Made by a program: the position numbers and the translations under genes. Below, piece after piece: positions 24,477-33,168 of a stretch of DNA of 64,000 nt. Source of the stretch: Fredinandcohnia humi. Lineage in GTDB: Bacteria; Bacillota; Bacilli; Bacillales; Bacillaceae_L. Positions within the stretch are counted from its first letter, which is position 1, and every line of letters starts with the position of its first letter. The stretch spans positions 249,239 through 313,238 of the forward strand of contig NZ_LMBW01000001.1 of assembly GCF_001439915.1 (NCBI RefSeq). Reading direction: 5' to 3'. The notes below the pieces were generated by a model that was not told where the DNA came from, did not search any database, and worked only from the letters and a program-made list of their open reading frames with translations.

Positions 24477-26912
24477 AAAAGACTGATTACCATTTTATTG
24501 ACAGCAATAATCTTCATGTCTACGTTAGTAATGCCTACTAATGCAATGAACGTTAGAGGGGAAGGGACCAAGCCTTGGATGAATACCAAGTTCTCTGCTG
24601 AGGAGCGCACCAAGCTGCTTCTCGATGCGATGACGATGGAACAGAAGATCCAGCAAATCGCTATCTCGCGCTTCAATGAGAACGACAAAGGTGAGACGGT
24701 CGTCATCAAAAAGGGCGGTACTAACAAGTACCAGAGCGGCGTATTCCCGCCTCAGGGTACCCTGCCCGGCTGTGAGTTTCAGGACACCGGTCGGCAGATT
24801 CGTGGAATCGAGGAACTGGGTATCCCCACAGTCCGCATGACCAACGGTGGTACGGGTGTGAAGGGCGGATCGTGTCACAATGATCCGGTGGCGACGGGCC
24901 TGCCGTCCACCGTGGCTATGGCCGCGACCTTCAACCGCGGGCTGAACTATGAGGCCGGTCGAATCCTCGGCGAAGAGACACGTGCTTTCGCGCATCATGT
25001 GATGCTCGGACCGGGAATGAACCTCGTGCGCCACCCGTACGGTGGCCGGAACTATGAGTACTTCAGTGAGGACCCGTACCTGACGGGTACCCTGGCGACC
25101 GAGCAGGTCAAGGGCATTCAGGCCCAGGGGGTCCAGGCCCAACTCAAGCATCTAGCTGGAAACGAGCAGGAAACAGAGCGGTGGACGATGGGTGTCCAGG
25201 TTCCCTCAAAGGCCATGAATGAGCTATACATGCTGCCATTTGAGATGACCGTCAAGAATGCTGACCCGGCCTCCGTGATGTGTTCGTTCCCAGATGTCAA
25301 CGGCACCTATGCCTGTGACAGCTCTGAACTACTCCAGGATGCCCTTCGGCGCAACTGGGGCTTCGACGGTTACGTCATGAGTGACCGTCGCGCGATTCAC
25401 AACACGGTTTCTTCCATCAAGGCGGGCACGAATGTCGAGCTCGACTGGGCACCGCAGTACTACACCGAGGAGAAGATCAAGAAGGCCCTCGACTCGGGTC
25501 AGGTGACCAAGGACGACATTGACAACCTACTGCGTCCGCGGTATATCAAGATGATTGAGTACGGCCACATGGATAAGCCTTTCGACAAGTTCCTACCTGA
25601 GATCGTCGATCCGATGGCCAACGGAGCCAGCGCTCGGAAGATGGCCGAGGAAGGGGCCGTACTGTTGAAGAACGATAAAGGCTTCCTGCCGCTGGGCGGC
25701 AAGCCAAAGTCAATCGCGCTGATCGGCGTCAAGTGGTTCGCTGGTATAGCCAAGATGTCCCCGCGCTCCATTGGGATAAACAACGAGAACGTCGTGACCC
25801 CTTACACGGTCACACCAAAGCAGGGCCTGGAGAACGTCATCAAGGAGCTGGGCTACGACACCAAAGTGACGTACAATGATGGCCGTGACCCGAAAGCAGC
25901 TGCCAAGCTAGCCGCCGAGTCTGACGTCGTGCTGCTCATGGTCGGCGACACCCCAGGTGAGACCATAGACCGCGAAACACTTGGCTTCCCGGCCATTCCC
26001 CTCGACAAGAACGCGGAACGGGTGGAGCAGGAGCCGATGATCGACGCGGTTCTGAAAGCCAATGCAAAGAACACGGTTGTGGTCTTGAAAACTTCCGGAA
26101 CGGTGCTCATGCCGTGGCTGGATAAGGTCCCTGCGGTCCTCGAAGCATGGTACCCGGGCATGGAGGATGGCAATGCTGTTGCCAATCTGCTCTACGGTAA
26201 GGTCAATCCGTCCGGCAAGTTGCCTATGACGTTCGGTGCCACTGAGCGTGAGGCCGCCTTCGCGACCAAGAAGCAGTTCCCTGGAACCCGTCAAAACACT
26301 GGCAAGCCAGGAGGTCCTGGCCCGTACGGTAATGGTTCCGAGCAGCTAATTGCCCAGTACACAGAGGGCCTTGAGATGGGCTACCGATGGTACGAGGCCA
26401 ACAAAGTGAAGCCTGTCTTCCCATTTGGGTACGGCCTGTCGTACACGACCTTTAAGTATGGCGACCTCAAGGTGAACAGGGTCCGTGGCAACAAAGGCTC
26501 GTTGTCTGGTATTGACGTATCCTTCACTGTCACAAATACCGGTAAAGTTGCCGGAAAAGAAGCAGCACAGGTCTATCTAACCCTGCCGGACGCGGCGGGA
26601 CAGCCGAGCAAACGACTCGTCAATTTCGAAAAGGTTGACCTTAAGCCTGGTGAAAGCAAGCGAGTGACACTAAGGGTTAACCATGCAGACTCCAACCACC
26701 CGTTCTCCTATTTTATTCCGAAGGAGCCGGACAACCTAGCGAACTGGGCAGACGGCGAGTGGGCTACTGCAGACGGAAAGTACCGCGTGCATGTTGGTGG
26801 TTCCTCGGCAGACACCCCTTTAGAAAAGGACGTCCCGTTGAACTTCAAACTAAGCAAGGACAAGGGCAAAGGTAAAGGAAAAGGCAAAGGCAAAGGGAAA
26901 TCACATCGGTAG
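24474..26912 (+). CDS. Secreted glycoside hydrolase family 3 enzyme (beta-glucosidase/xylosidase type)
   Basis: An 812-residue exo-glycosidase. Signal peptide residues 1-24 (MKRLITILLTAIIFMSTLVM, then PTNA). GH3 N-domain blocks: IRGIEELGIPTVRMTNGGTG near 105, LGPGMNLVRHPYGGRNYEYF near 178 and nucleophile Asp in GFDGYVMSDRRA (Asp about 304). The GH3 C-domain starts near 390 (EEGAVLLKNDKGFLPLGG); a fibronectin III-like domain covers about 670-770. The protein ends in a Gly-Lys repeat. From about base 24560 the gene is much richer in G+C than the window, while the signal-peptide part is AT-rich, pointing to transfer into a native leader. Sugar specificity cannot be read. Confidence 0.9.
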   Translation: MKRLITILLTAIIFMSTLVMPTNAMNVRGEGTKPWMNTKFSAEERTKLLLDAMTMEQKIQQIAISRFNENDKGETVVIKKGGTNKYQSGVFPPQGTLPGCEFQDTGRQIRGIEELGIPTVRMTNGGTGVKGGSCHNDPVATGLPSTVAMAATFNRGLNYEAGRILGEETRAFAHHVMLGPGMNLVRHPYGGRNYEYFSEDPYLTGTLATEQVKGIQAQGVQAQLKHLAGNEQETERWTMGVQVPSKAMNELYMLPFEMTVKNADPASVMCSFPDVNGTYACDSSELLQDALRRNWGFDGYVMSDRRAIHNTVSSIKAGTNVELDWAPQYYTEEKIKKALDSGQVTKDDIDNLLRPRYIKMIEYGHMDKPFDKFLPEIVDPMANGASARKMAEEGAVLLKNDKGFLPLGGKPKSIALIGVKWFAGIAKMSPRSIGINNENVVTPYTVTPKQGLENVIKELGYDTKVTYNDGRDPKAAAKLAAESDVVLLMVGDTPGETIDRETLGFPAIPLDKNAERVEQEPMIDAVLKANAKNTVVVLKTSGTVLMPWLDKVPAVLEAWYPGMEDGNAVANLLYGKVNPSGKLPMTFGATEREAAFATKKQFPGTRQNTGKPGGPGPYGNGSEQLIAQYTEGLEMGYRWYEANKVKPVFPFGYGLSYTTFKYGDLKVNRVRGNKGSLSGIDVSFTVTNTGKVAGKEAAQVYLTLPDAAGQPSKRLVNFEKVDLKPGESKRVTLRVNHADSNHPFSYFIPKEPDNLANWADGEWATADGKYRVHVGGSSADTPLEKDVPLNFKLSKDKGKGKGKGKGKGKSHR
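26868..26909 (+). repeat. Six-base tandem repeat encoding a (Gly-Lys)n tail
   Basis: Units of AAAGGN, about six to seven copies, encode DKGKGKGKGKGKGKSHR at the C-terminus of the GH3 enzyme, a highly basic low-complexity tail. Confidence 0.8.
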
Positions 26913-26969
26913 GCCCTGGGCTATGAACGTCGGCGAACGGTAGGGATCGTCAGTCATCCCGAAGATGTT

Positions 26970-27022
26970 GAGTCCGCTTGCTCGGTGATTAAGCCGAGGC
27001 ACGTGGGCTCTTTGCTCTTTTC
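26970..27022 (+). terminator. Possible terminator between the two island genes
   Basis: GAGTCC (26970) pairs with GGGCTC (27005-27010) around an inner CTCGG/CCGAG stem, followed by TTTGCTCTTTT. Confidence 0.5.
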
Positions 27023-27047
27023 GACACTTTCATAGGAGGCAAATAGG

Positions 27048-28610
27048 ATGAAAAGAAGGACGGTGAGAAGTATTATGAAGGAATCTGCACGGAACAGCAG
27101 GCGAGGTCCGGCGCATTTGTGGGGTGTGGCTCTTGGCCTGATGGTCCTATTGACCGCATGTACCATTGAGGAATCTAAAGAGCCGGACGGGAGCGATGGC
27201 GCCGAGGAACCCGCCCCGTCCTCATCCGGGCAGGGTGACTGGCAGGCACCAGGCTTGGTGGATCGGTCCGGCGCGCCAATTGAGGTGCCGATGCCGGTTC
27301 CGGCTACAGGCAGGAGCCTGGACGTAACGCAGTTCGGGGCAGATCCGGAACCGAACTCACACGACGACGCAGCAGCCATCAGGAAGGCCTTGGACGTCGC
27401 TAAACCGGGTGACGAGGTCGTGCTGCCGGCAGGCACATATGACCTGCGCTCGACTGACCCTACCGATGAGTCGGCGAATATCGTGTTGCACAGTGGTGTG
27501 GACCTCCGAGGCGAGGGTCAGGAGCGCACCGTGCTGCTTACCTCCTTCGACAGCGAGGATGACAGCCGGGTAATTCGTGGCTCCGGCGTCCACGATGTCA
27601 TCGTCGCCGACTTCACAATAACCTCCCGTCATGAGGGGCCACTCGGCGACGACCCCAATAAAGGCGACGTAGGTGGGGGTCCGATGTACGGAATCTACCT
27701 CGGAACCCACAAAGGGCAGGCCAGCTCCCAGGTTCTGGTGGAGAATCTAGGCATTCGCAGGTTCGAGCGCCACGGCATCTCCGTCAAAGCCAGCCGTGAA
27801 GTGACCATTTCTGGAAACTATATCAGTGAGGCAAATGCCGTCGGTCCTGGCGGACAGGGCTACGGTATCGCTATCGAGGGCTCAGCGGACCAGCACGACC
27901 CGGATGCCTCCAACGATTCCCGGCACAACGTCGTTATTGGTAATTACTTCGATGGCAGGCATCTGCGGCACGCCATACTACTGCAGTTCCCAACGCACAA
28001 CAATCTCGTGGCAGGGAACACCATCGTCGGCAGCCACCTCGACGCAATCGACCTGCACGGCGAGGGAGAATACCTGAATGAGATCCGGGACAACACGGTC
28101 ATCGGCGGGCAAATGGCAGGCATTGCGCTGGGCAATTCCGGCGGGTCGAAGAACAAACACGACGCCTCAGGACCTGGAAACTGGGTGCACTCCAACGACC
28201 TGATTGAAAATCGTCAAGGAGTCCTTGTCATCCTGGGAACTCCTAACACCCTCATCGAAAACAACAAGATTACCGCTGGGGAGGATTCGAAGGCCGGCAT
28301 CGAGGTCCGTAATGCGCCGGGCACGAAGTTGCGTGGTAACTATATCACAGGGGGGACTGACGAATTCTGGGCCATCCGGCTCGATGAGGATCGAGGTGCT
28401 GACGGACGGGGCAAAGGAATCCCCTCAGGCATCAGGATCGATTGCAACGTCATTCGACTGACCGCCAACGGCATTAGGATTGATGCCGGGAAGGATCTCA
28501 GATTGGTCGAAAATGTCGTTGACGGCATCGATGGAGCCGAGCTGAAGGTGTCCGACGGGATTGAGGTGAGCCGGTCGGCCAAGGGGTCCGCGTGCTCGGT
28601 GGAAAGATAA
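27048..28610 (+). CDS. Secreted right-handed parallel beta-helix lipoprotein (pectate-lyase-like fold)
   Basis: A 520-residue lipoprotein. A basic N-region, hydrophobic segment and lipobox LLTAC (Cys about 38) precede a Glu/Ser/Pro linker. From residue 90 the pattern LDVTQFGADPEPNSHDDAAA, then AIRKALDVAKPGDEVVLPAG, is the usual start of pectate-lyase-like beta-helix enzymes. Many short repeats of the form N-x-I-x-G/N-N-x-I follow (for example VTISGNYIS, NLVAGNTIVG, TLIENNKI). Substrate and catalytic residues are not identifiable; a polysaccharide lyase or epimerase is possible. ATG 27048 follows ATAGGAGG. It has the same high G+C as the GH3 gene upstream, so the two probably arrived together and act on one polysaccharide. 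Confidence 0.75.
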   Translation: MKRRTVRSIMKESARNSRRGPAHLWGVALGLMVLLTACTIEESKEPDGSDGAEEPAPSSSGQGDWQAPGLVDRSGAPIEVPMPVPATGRSLDVTQFGADPEPNSHDDAAAIRKALDVAKPGDEVVLPAGTYDLRSTDPTDESANIVLHSGVDLRGEGQERTVLLTSFDSEDDSRVIRGSGVHDVIVADFTITSRHEGPLGDDPNKGDVGGGPMYGIYLGTHKGQASSQVLVENLGIRRFERHGISVKASREVTISGNYISEANAVGPGGQGYGIAIEGSADQHDPDASNDSRHNVVIGNYFDGRHLRHAILLQFPTHNNLVAGNTIVGSHLDAIDLHGEGEYLNEIRDNTVIGGQMAGIALGNSGGSKNKHDASGPGNWVHSNDLIENRQGVLVILGTPNTLIENNKITAGEDSKAGIEVRNAPGTKLRGNYITGGTDEFWAIRLDEDRGADGRGKGIPSGIRIDCNVIRLTANGIRIDAGKDLRLVENVVDGIDGAELKVSDGIEVSRSAKGSACSVER

Positions 28611-28806
28611 TACTTTCGAAGATGTATTTGGTATTGAAAAAATTTAGATTATATGATTCCGAGCATTTAAAGCAAAAGCGGAGTACCTTGAAAGGACTTT
28701 ACTAAAGTAGTTGGTAATATGTAATTTAAATTTAAAGCATGTTTCAAAAAGGATATTAATATGAAATGTTGAATTACTTTCTTATAATAATAAAGGAGTA
28801 ATTCAA

Positions 28807-29346
28807 ATGATTTCGTACAATTTGCTAAAAGGAAATAAAGTTCAACTTGTAAGAATTAAAGATGAGGATGTCCCTACAATTGTAGGGTGGTATGAAGAGC
28901 AAGAGTTCCTTAGAAATTTAGATACTTTGCCATCCTTTCCAAAACATCCGTCTGATTTCAAAGAATGGGTCGAACAGAAAAATGAAAAAGCGTTTGTGTT
29001 TGGAATTAAAGAAAGTGCCACTGGAAAATTAGTTGGCTTTGTAGACATTGATAGTATTATTTGGCCACATAGAAATGCATGGCTTGCAATCGCAATCGGT
29101 GGTGATGGCAACCGAAATCGGGGCCTTGGATATGAAGCGATGCAGCTTGTGTTAGATTTTGCGTTTCAGGAGTTAAATCTGCACAGGATTCAATTAACGG
29201 TTTTTCAATATAATGATAGAGCGATCGCCTTATATGAAAAGCTAGGCTTTGTCAGGGAAGGAACTTCTAGGGAGTTTCTGGAGCGTGACGGAAAGCGGTT
29301 TGATATGTATTTCTATGGCCTTTTAAGGCATGAATGGATAAGTTAA
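28807..29346 (+). CDS. GNAT acetyltransferase (RimJ/RimL type)
   Basis: A 179-residue N-acetyltransferase. The acetyl-CoA-binding segment reads IAIGGDGNRNRGLGYEAMQL near residue 100, followed by LNLHRIQLTVFQYNDRAIAL and YEKLGFVREGTSREF, a typical RimJ-like C-terminus. ATG 28807 follows AAAGGAGTAATTC. G+C is back to the local low level, marking the end of the foreign island. The acceptor is unknown. Confidence 0.88.
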   Translation: MISYNLLKGNKVQLVRIKDEDVPTIVGWYEEQEFLRNLDTLPSFPKHPSDFKEWVEQKNEKAFVFGIKESATGKLVGFVDIDSIIWPHRNAWLAIAIGGDGNRNRGLGYEAMQLVLDFAFQELNLHRIQLTVFQYNDRAIALYEKLGFVREGTSREFLERDGKRFDMYFYGLLRHEWIS

Positions 29347-29355
29347 TATCAATCA

Positions 29356-29395
29356 ATCCCCCCAGATTTCAAATGGGGGGATATTTTATATCATT
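29356..29395. terminator. Convergent terminator between GNAT and VOC genes
   Basis: Stem ATCCCCCC (29356-29363) / GGGGGGAT (29375-29382) and flanking T- and A-rich tracts on both sides. Confidence 0.8.
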
Positions 29396-29801
29396 TTTTT
29401 TCAAAGTTTAGATCCCAAATTATACCGAATTGATCCTTTACCTTTGCATATTTAGCACCCCAGAATGTATCCTGCAATTCCATGAATACAGTTCCTTTTT
29501 CCTTTAAATCTTTAAAAGTTTTAGTGATTTCTTCTTCACTTTCAAATTCAAGAACTAAGGAGATATTGTTTCCTGTCGTTACAGTTTGGTCTGGAGAGTC
29601 ATCTGATACCATTAATAAGAAGTCATTTTTTTTGAATTTACCGTGAATAAGTCTGTCATTAGCCCAGTCTTGAGTCTCATAACCTGCCTTAGCGTATGTT
29701 TGAACATCCAAGATTTCACCTTCAAATATTTCCTTATAATATTCCAAGGCTTCCTTTGCATTCCCATTAAACATTAAATACGGTGTTGCTTGTCCTTTCA
29801 T
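29391..29801 (-). CDS. VOC family protein (PhnB/glyoxalase-like)
   Basis: A 136-residue vicinal-oxygen-chelate protein. It begins QATPYLMFNGNAKEALEYYK and ends with DTFWGAKYAKVKDQFGIIWD, the PhnB/YjdN-like pattern. AAAGGAGTG lies upstream of the start on the reverse strand. Members of this branch are widespread and mostly uncharacterised, with roles suggested in resistance or small-molecule binding. Confidence 0.85.
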   Translation of the reverse strand: MKGQATPYLMFNGNAKEALEYYKEIFEGEILDVQTYAKAGYETQDWANDRLIHGKFKKNDFLLMVSDDSPDQTVTTGNNISLVLEFESEEEITKTFKDLKEKGTVFMELQDTFWGAKYAKVKDQFGIIWDLNFEKK

Positions 29802-30153
29802 TAACCAAACACTCCTTTTTAAAAGTGATCAAACACCTTACACTATGATTTCTATTTCAAAAGGAAATCATACATTTTTGTATTTTTTCCTCAAATCCCA
29901 TTATAATTATGTAAACTACAAAAGGAAAGAACGGATGTTCTTGAGGGGGTAGGAATATTACATTAGAAAGCTAGTCCCAGAGAATGCAAAACTTAAGTTT
30001 CACACCCTTAAAAACGGAGTTTACAAGCCATAATCCCCATTGAATTCCTCCGCTGTCTTAGGTTTTATCTCTATTCCATTTTGGGCAGTTAAGCTGCATT
30101 ATCGTCTCCAAATTACTGTCTCCCAAAAAGTGTGTCCCTGAATAGCCCCTGAA

Positions 30154-30348
30154 ATGTTTATATTCGGGAGAAGCTTAAAAGACCTGAATATCACAGTTCC
30201 AGATTCATTCATTGCAGTAATGCCAACGTCCAAAAGCTTTTCAAAAAATAAAATAGACGGGGCAAGATGTTTTTTGATAGTGATAATAATTGTGATTGTA
30301 CTAAGTTATCTTTTAAGGAAATTAAGACAATCTAGTTATAGTAAATAA
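30154..30348 (+). CDS. Doubtful 64-residue ORF with one membrane segment
   Basis: The frame encodes a polar N-terminus and a hydrophobic stretch CFLIVIIIVIVLSYLLRKLR. There is no Shine-Dalgarno before ATG 30154. The surrounding region (29802-30425) contains no other gene, so this may be a remnant of a membrane protein. Confidence 0.25.
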   Translation: MFIFGRSLKDLNITVPDSFIAVMPTSKSFSKNKIDGARCFLIVIIIVIVLSYLLRKLRQSSYSK

Positions 30349-30425
30349 GATGTATTGTAAATTAAAATAATTCGTTGCGTTATTGGGAATAATCTAATAA
30401 TTCGGTGAGGTAGTTTTTGATCTTC

Positions 30426-30503
30426 GGGTAGAGAATGGGAGAACCCTGTGAACATTAATCTGTATTACATTTTGTAATATTTTTTATTGTCGTGGGGTTT
30501 TTC
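30426..30503 (+). promoter_or_regulatory. Antiterminator-type leader 1 (candidate GlpP target)
   Basis: Proximal hairpin GGG-TAGAGAATGGGAGAA-CCC (30426-30446), whose CCC can alternatively pair with GGGG at 30494-30497 before a T run. An ATTACA/TGTAAT stem sits between. Almost identical purine-rich loop to leader 2 at 30766. It precedes the 29-residue ORF at 30563. Confidence 0.55.
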
Positions 30504-30562
30504 CATGTAAACATAAGAACCAATATTAGATATATAAAAGAAATTAAAAGGAGGAAATGAAG

Positions 30563-30652
30563 ATGGAGAAAAAGTTTCATAAGTGGATGATCTATGTAAT
30601 ATGGTACCTATATGATAAGGAAATAATTAAAGAAGAGAGAAAAGAAGAGTAG
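30563..30652 (+). CDS. 29-residue microprotein candidate
   Basis: ATG 30563 is preceded by AAAAGGAGGAAATGAAG, one of the best ribosome sites in the window, and ends at TAG 30650-30652. The peptide has an amphipathic aromatic first half (MEKKFHKWMIYVIWYLYDK) and a very charged tail (EIIKEERKEE). Its own antiterminator-like leader lies about 60 bases upstream. Function unknown. Confidence 0.5.
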   Translation: MEKKFHKWMIYVIWYLYDKEIIKEERKEE

Positions 30653-30689
30653 ATTTCATATAGAAATTGGAAAACTAAAAAATCCAGTA

Positions 30690-30718
30690 TTGACATTCTA
30701 TTAATTTCTGTATAAAAT
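30690..30718 (+). promoter_or_regulatory. Sigma-A promoter of the UgpB-like operon
   Basis: TTGACA (30690-30695), 17-base spacer, TAAAAT (30713-30718). Transcription would start about 40 bases before leader 2. Confidence 0.75.
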
Positions 30719-30765
30719 TTTCCTTAATAATATACGAAATTTATAGAATGTTTCGTCTGCGAATA

Positions 30766-30857
30766 GGGTAGAGAATAGGAGAACCCCTAAAATTCAATGG
30801 ACGGGAAGGCAACTTTGTTTTCTCTGCTCATTATTTTAGGGGTTCTTTCTATTTTTT
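30766..30857 (+). promoter_or_regulatory. Antiterminator/terminator leader 2 of the UgpB-like operon (candidate GlpP target)
   Basis: GGG-TAGAGAATAGGAGAA-CCC forms a short proximal hairpin. The same GAACCCCTAAAAT (30781-30793) forms a perfect 13-base terminator stem with ATTTTAGGGGTTC (30833-30845), followed by TTTCTATTTTTT. The two pairings exclude each other. A GlpP-type antiterminator protein is encoded at 36833. Confidence 0.7.
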
Positions 30858-30968
30858 AAATAATACAAAAAATAAAGGAGGAATTTAAAGTATTCCATTG
30901 GAATATTAGGAATCTTCATTTGGTAATATCGCAATTTATAAAGGTACAAAAAACTAAGGGGGAACAAA

Positions 30969-32252
30969 ATGAGAAAAATATTGCTAGTTGGAATGACTTT
31001 AATGCTTGTCGTGTTTGTTGCGCTTGGTTGCAGTCAAAATTCCGGTTCCGGAAAGAAAAGTGACAAGGTTGAATTAACATGGTACTTCCCAATTGCTGTA
31101 GGAGGGCCATTAACCACTATAGTTGAAAAAATAGCTGCGGATTTTACTAAAGAGAATCCTGACATTGTGATCAAGCCCGTCTACACAGGTACATATGATG
31201 AAACAATGACAAAGGTTCAAACTGCCATTCAAGGAAAAACTGTTCCAGATATTGCAGTACTTCTATCAACTGAGCTTTATACTTTACTAGATATGGATGC
31301 AATTACTCCACTTGATGATTTTATAAAAGAAGAAAAGGTCGAGAGCTTCTACCCTGCATTTATGGAAAACTCACAAACAGGTGGAAAAACATATTCACTA
31401 CCATTCCAAAGAAGTACAATTGTTCTTTACTATAATAAGGATGCCTTTGAGAAGGCTGGATTGGATAAAGAACAACCACCTAAAGACTGGGATGAGCTTG
31501 TGGAATATGGTAAGAAATTAGTTGATTCCGGAATGAAATATGGAATTGAAATTCCTTCAACTGGCTTCCAATATTGGATGTTCCAAGCGCTGGCTCTACA
31601 AAATGGAGATAATCTTATGAGTGATGATGGAAAAGAGGTTTACTTTGATAAGCCTGAAAATGTTGAGGCTCTGCAATTTATGATGGATCTTGCACAAAAA
31701 CATAATATTAGTCCAGAAGGTGTAATCGATTGGGCTACAGCACCATCTGATTTCCTAGAAGGAAATACAGGAATGCTTTACCATACAACTGGGAATCTCA
31801 CAAATATTAAAAATAGTGCTGAATTTGACTTTGGTGTTGCCTTCCTGCCAGGAGGAAAAAATTATGGAAGTCCAACAGGCGGTGGTAACTTCTATATGTT
31901 TAAAGATATTTCAAAAGAGAAAAAAGAGGCTGCATGGAAATTTATTGATTGGGCTACACAACCTGACCGAGCTGCACAGTGGAGTATGGACACAGGATAT
32001 GTAGCAACAAGTAAGGCTGCATATGAAACAGATGCAATGAAGAAATATGTAGAATCCTTCCCACAAGCAGTTGTTGCAAGAGATCAGCTTGAGCATGCTT
32101 CAGCAGAACTTTCAACACATAGTAATGGAAAGGTTTACAAAATTATTAATGATAATATTCAGGCTGCAATTACAGGTAAATTGAGCGCAAGCGAGGCATT
32201 GAAGAAGGCGCAAGAGGAAGCCGATGAGGTACTGAAACCTTATAACAAATAG
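30969..32252 (+). CDS. ABC transporter substrate-binding lipoprotein, UgpB-like
   Basis: A 427-residue family 1 extracellular solute-binding protein with lipobox VALGC (Cys21). The mature start VELTWYFPIAVGGPLTTIVE and KPVYTGTYDETMTKVQTAIQ match the UgpB branch (glycerol-3-phosphate and glycerophosphodiesters) better than maltose-type proteins. C-terminal AAWKFIDWATQPDRAAQWSM is a common block. ATG 30969 follows AAGGGGGAAC. First gene of an operon with two permeases and a TIM-barrel enzyme. The GlpP-like regulator and leader support a glycerol-phosphate-type substrate, but sugar remains possible. Confidence 0.85.
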   Translation: MRKILLVGMTLMLVVFVALGCSQNSGSGKKSDKVELTWYFPIAVGGPLTTIVEKIAADFTKENPDIVIKPVYTGTYDETMTKVQTAIQGKTVPDIAVLLSTELYTLLDMDAITPLDDFIKEEKVESFYPAFMENSQTGGKTYSLPFQRSTIVLYYNKDAFEKAGLDKEQPPKDWDELVEYGKKLVDSGMKYGIEIPSTGFQYWMFQALALQNGDNLMSDDGKEVYFDKPENVEALQFMMDLAQKHNISPEGVIDWATAPSDFLEGNTGMLYHTTGNLTNIKNSAEFDFGVAFLPGGKNYGSPTGGGNFYMFKDISKEKKEAAWKFIDWATQPDRAAQWSMDTGYVATSKAAYETDAMKKYVESFPQAVVARDQLEHASAELSTHSNGKVYKIINDNIQAAITGKLSASEALKKAQEEADEVLKPYNK

Positions 32253-32271
32253 AAACAGAGGAGTTATGTGA

Positions 32272-33156
32272 ATGAGAAGAAACAGCGGCTTATCAAAAAA
32301 ATTAACACCATGGATTCTTCTCCTTCCATCTCTCATATTTCTCATGCTATTTACCTTTTACCCAATTATTAAGACTGTTTATTTAAGTTTTTATAATAGT
32401 GATATGGGAATTTCTGAACCCTTTTTTGTAGGATTTGATAATTTTTCACGCATGATGAAGGATGAGATATTTTGGAAGGTTTTAAAAAATAATATATTGT
32501 TTGCAGTTGGTACCGTTCCGTTAGGAGTAGGCTTGGGTTTATTAATGGCAATATTAATTAATCGTGCGATGAGATGGAATAGCCTAGTAAAGACTTTCTT
32601 CTTCTATCCCGTTGTAATTCCGATCATTGCTGTTGCAAATATTTGGCAGTTTATTTATACGCCTGAGTATGGAATGCTCAGTCAATTATTATCAGTATTC
32701 GGAATTGACAGCATTAATGTATTGGGGCAAAGCGAAACGGTGTTAATCGGCATGATTGTTATGCTTGTTTGGAAAGAAGCAGGATTTTTCATGATTTTTT
32801 ACTTAGCAGGATTGCAAAATGTTCCGAAAGAATTGTATGAAGCATCAATGATAGATGGGGCTTCAGGTTGGTACCGTTTTAGAAAAATCACATTTCCATT
32901 AATTATGCCAACTACTTTATTCGTTATGATTATTGCGATTACTAATGCATTTAAACTAGTGGACCATTTAGTTGTAATGACACAAGGCGGACCTGATAAT
33001 GCAAGTAATCTATTACTCTATTATATTTATGAAAATGCCTTTAAGTTTATGGACCATGGAATGGCAGCTACATTAACGTTTGTAATGTTATTGTTACTAG
33101 TAATCATTTCATCTCTTCAATTCTTCTCAGTAGATAAGAAAATTCATTACAATTAA
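32272..33156 (+). CDS. ABC sugar/glycerol-phosphate permease, UgpA-like
   Basis: A 294-residue permease with six predicted spans. The EAA loop reads LYEASMIDGASGWYRFRKIT near residue 190, followed by FPLIMP. The N-terminus LTPWILLLPSLIFLMLFTFY is typical of MalF/UgpA partners. It starts 20 bases after the binding-protein gene, with GAGGAG upstream. Confidence 0.9.
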   Translation: MRRNSGLSKKLTPWILLLPSLIFLMLFTFYPIIKTVYLSFYNSDMGISEPFFVGFDNFSRMMKDEIFWKVLKNNILFAVGTVPLGVGLGLLMAILINRAMRWNSLVKTFFFYPVVIPIIAVANIWQFIYTPEYGMLSQLLSVFGIDSINVLGQSETVLIGMIVMLVWKEAGFFMIFYLAGLQNVPKELYEASMIDGASGWYRFRKITFPLIMPTTLFVMIIAITNAFKLVDHLVVMTQGGPDNASNLLLYYIYENAFKFMDHGMAATLTFVMLLLLVIISSLQFFSVDKKIHYN

Positions 33157-33168
33157 GGGGGAGCTACC

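Noticed and set aside
24525-25151. 208-codon reverse-strand frame inside the GH3 gene
   Set aside because: A shadow frame produced by high G+C; no ribosome site and the forward frame has clear GH3 motifs. Similar reverse frames at 25499, 25853, 25908, 27357 and 26954 are rejected for the same reason.
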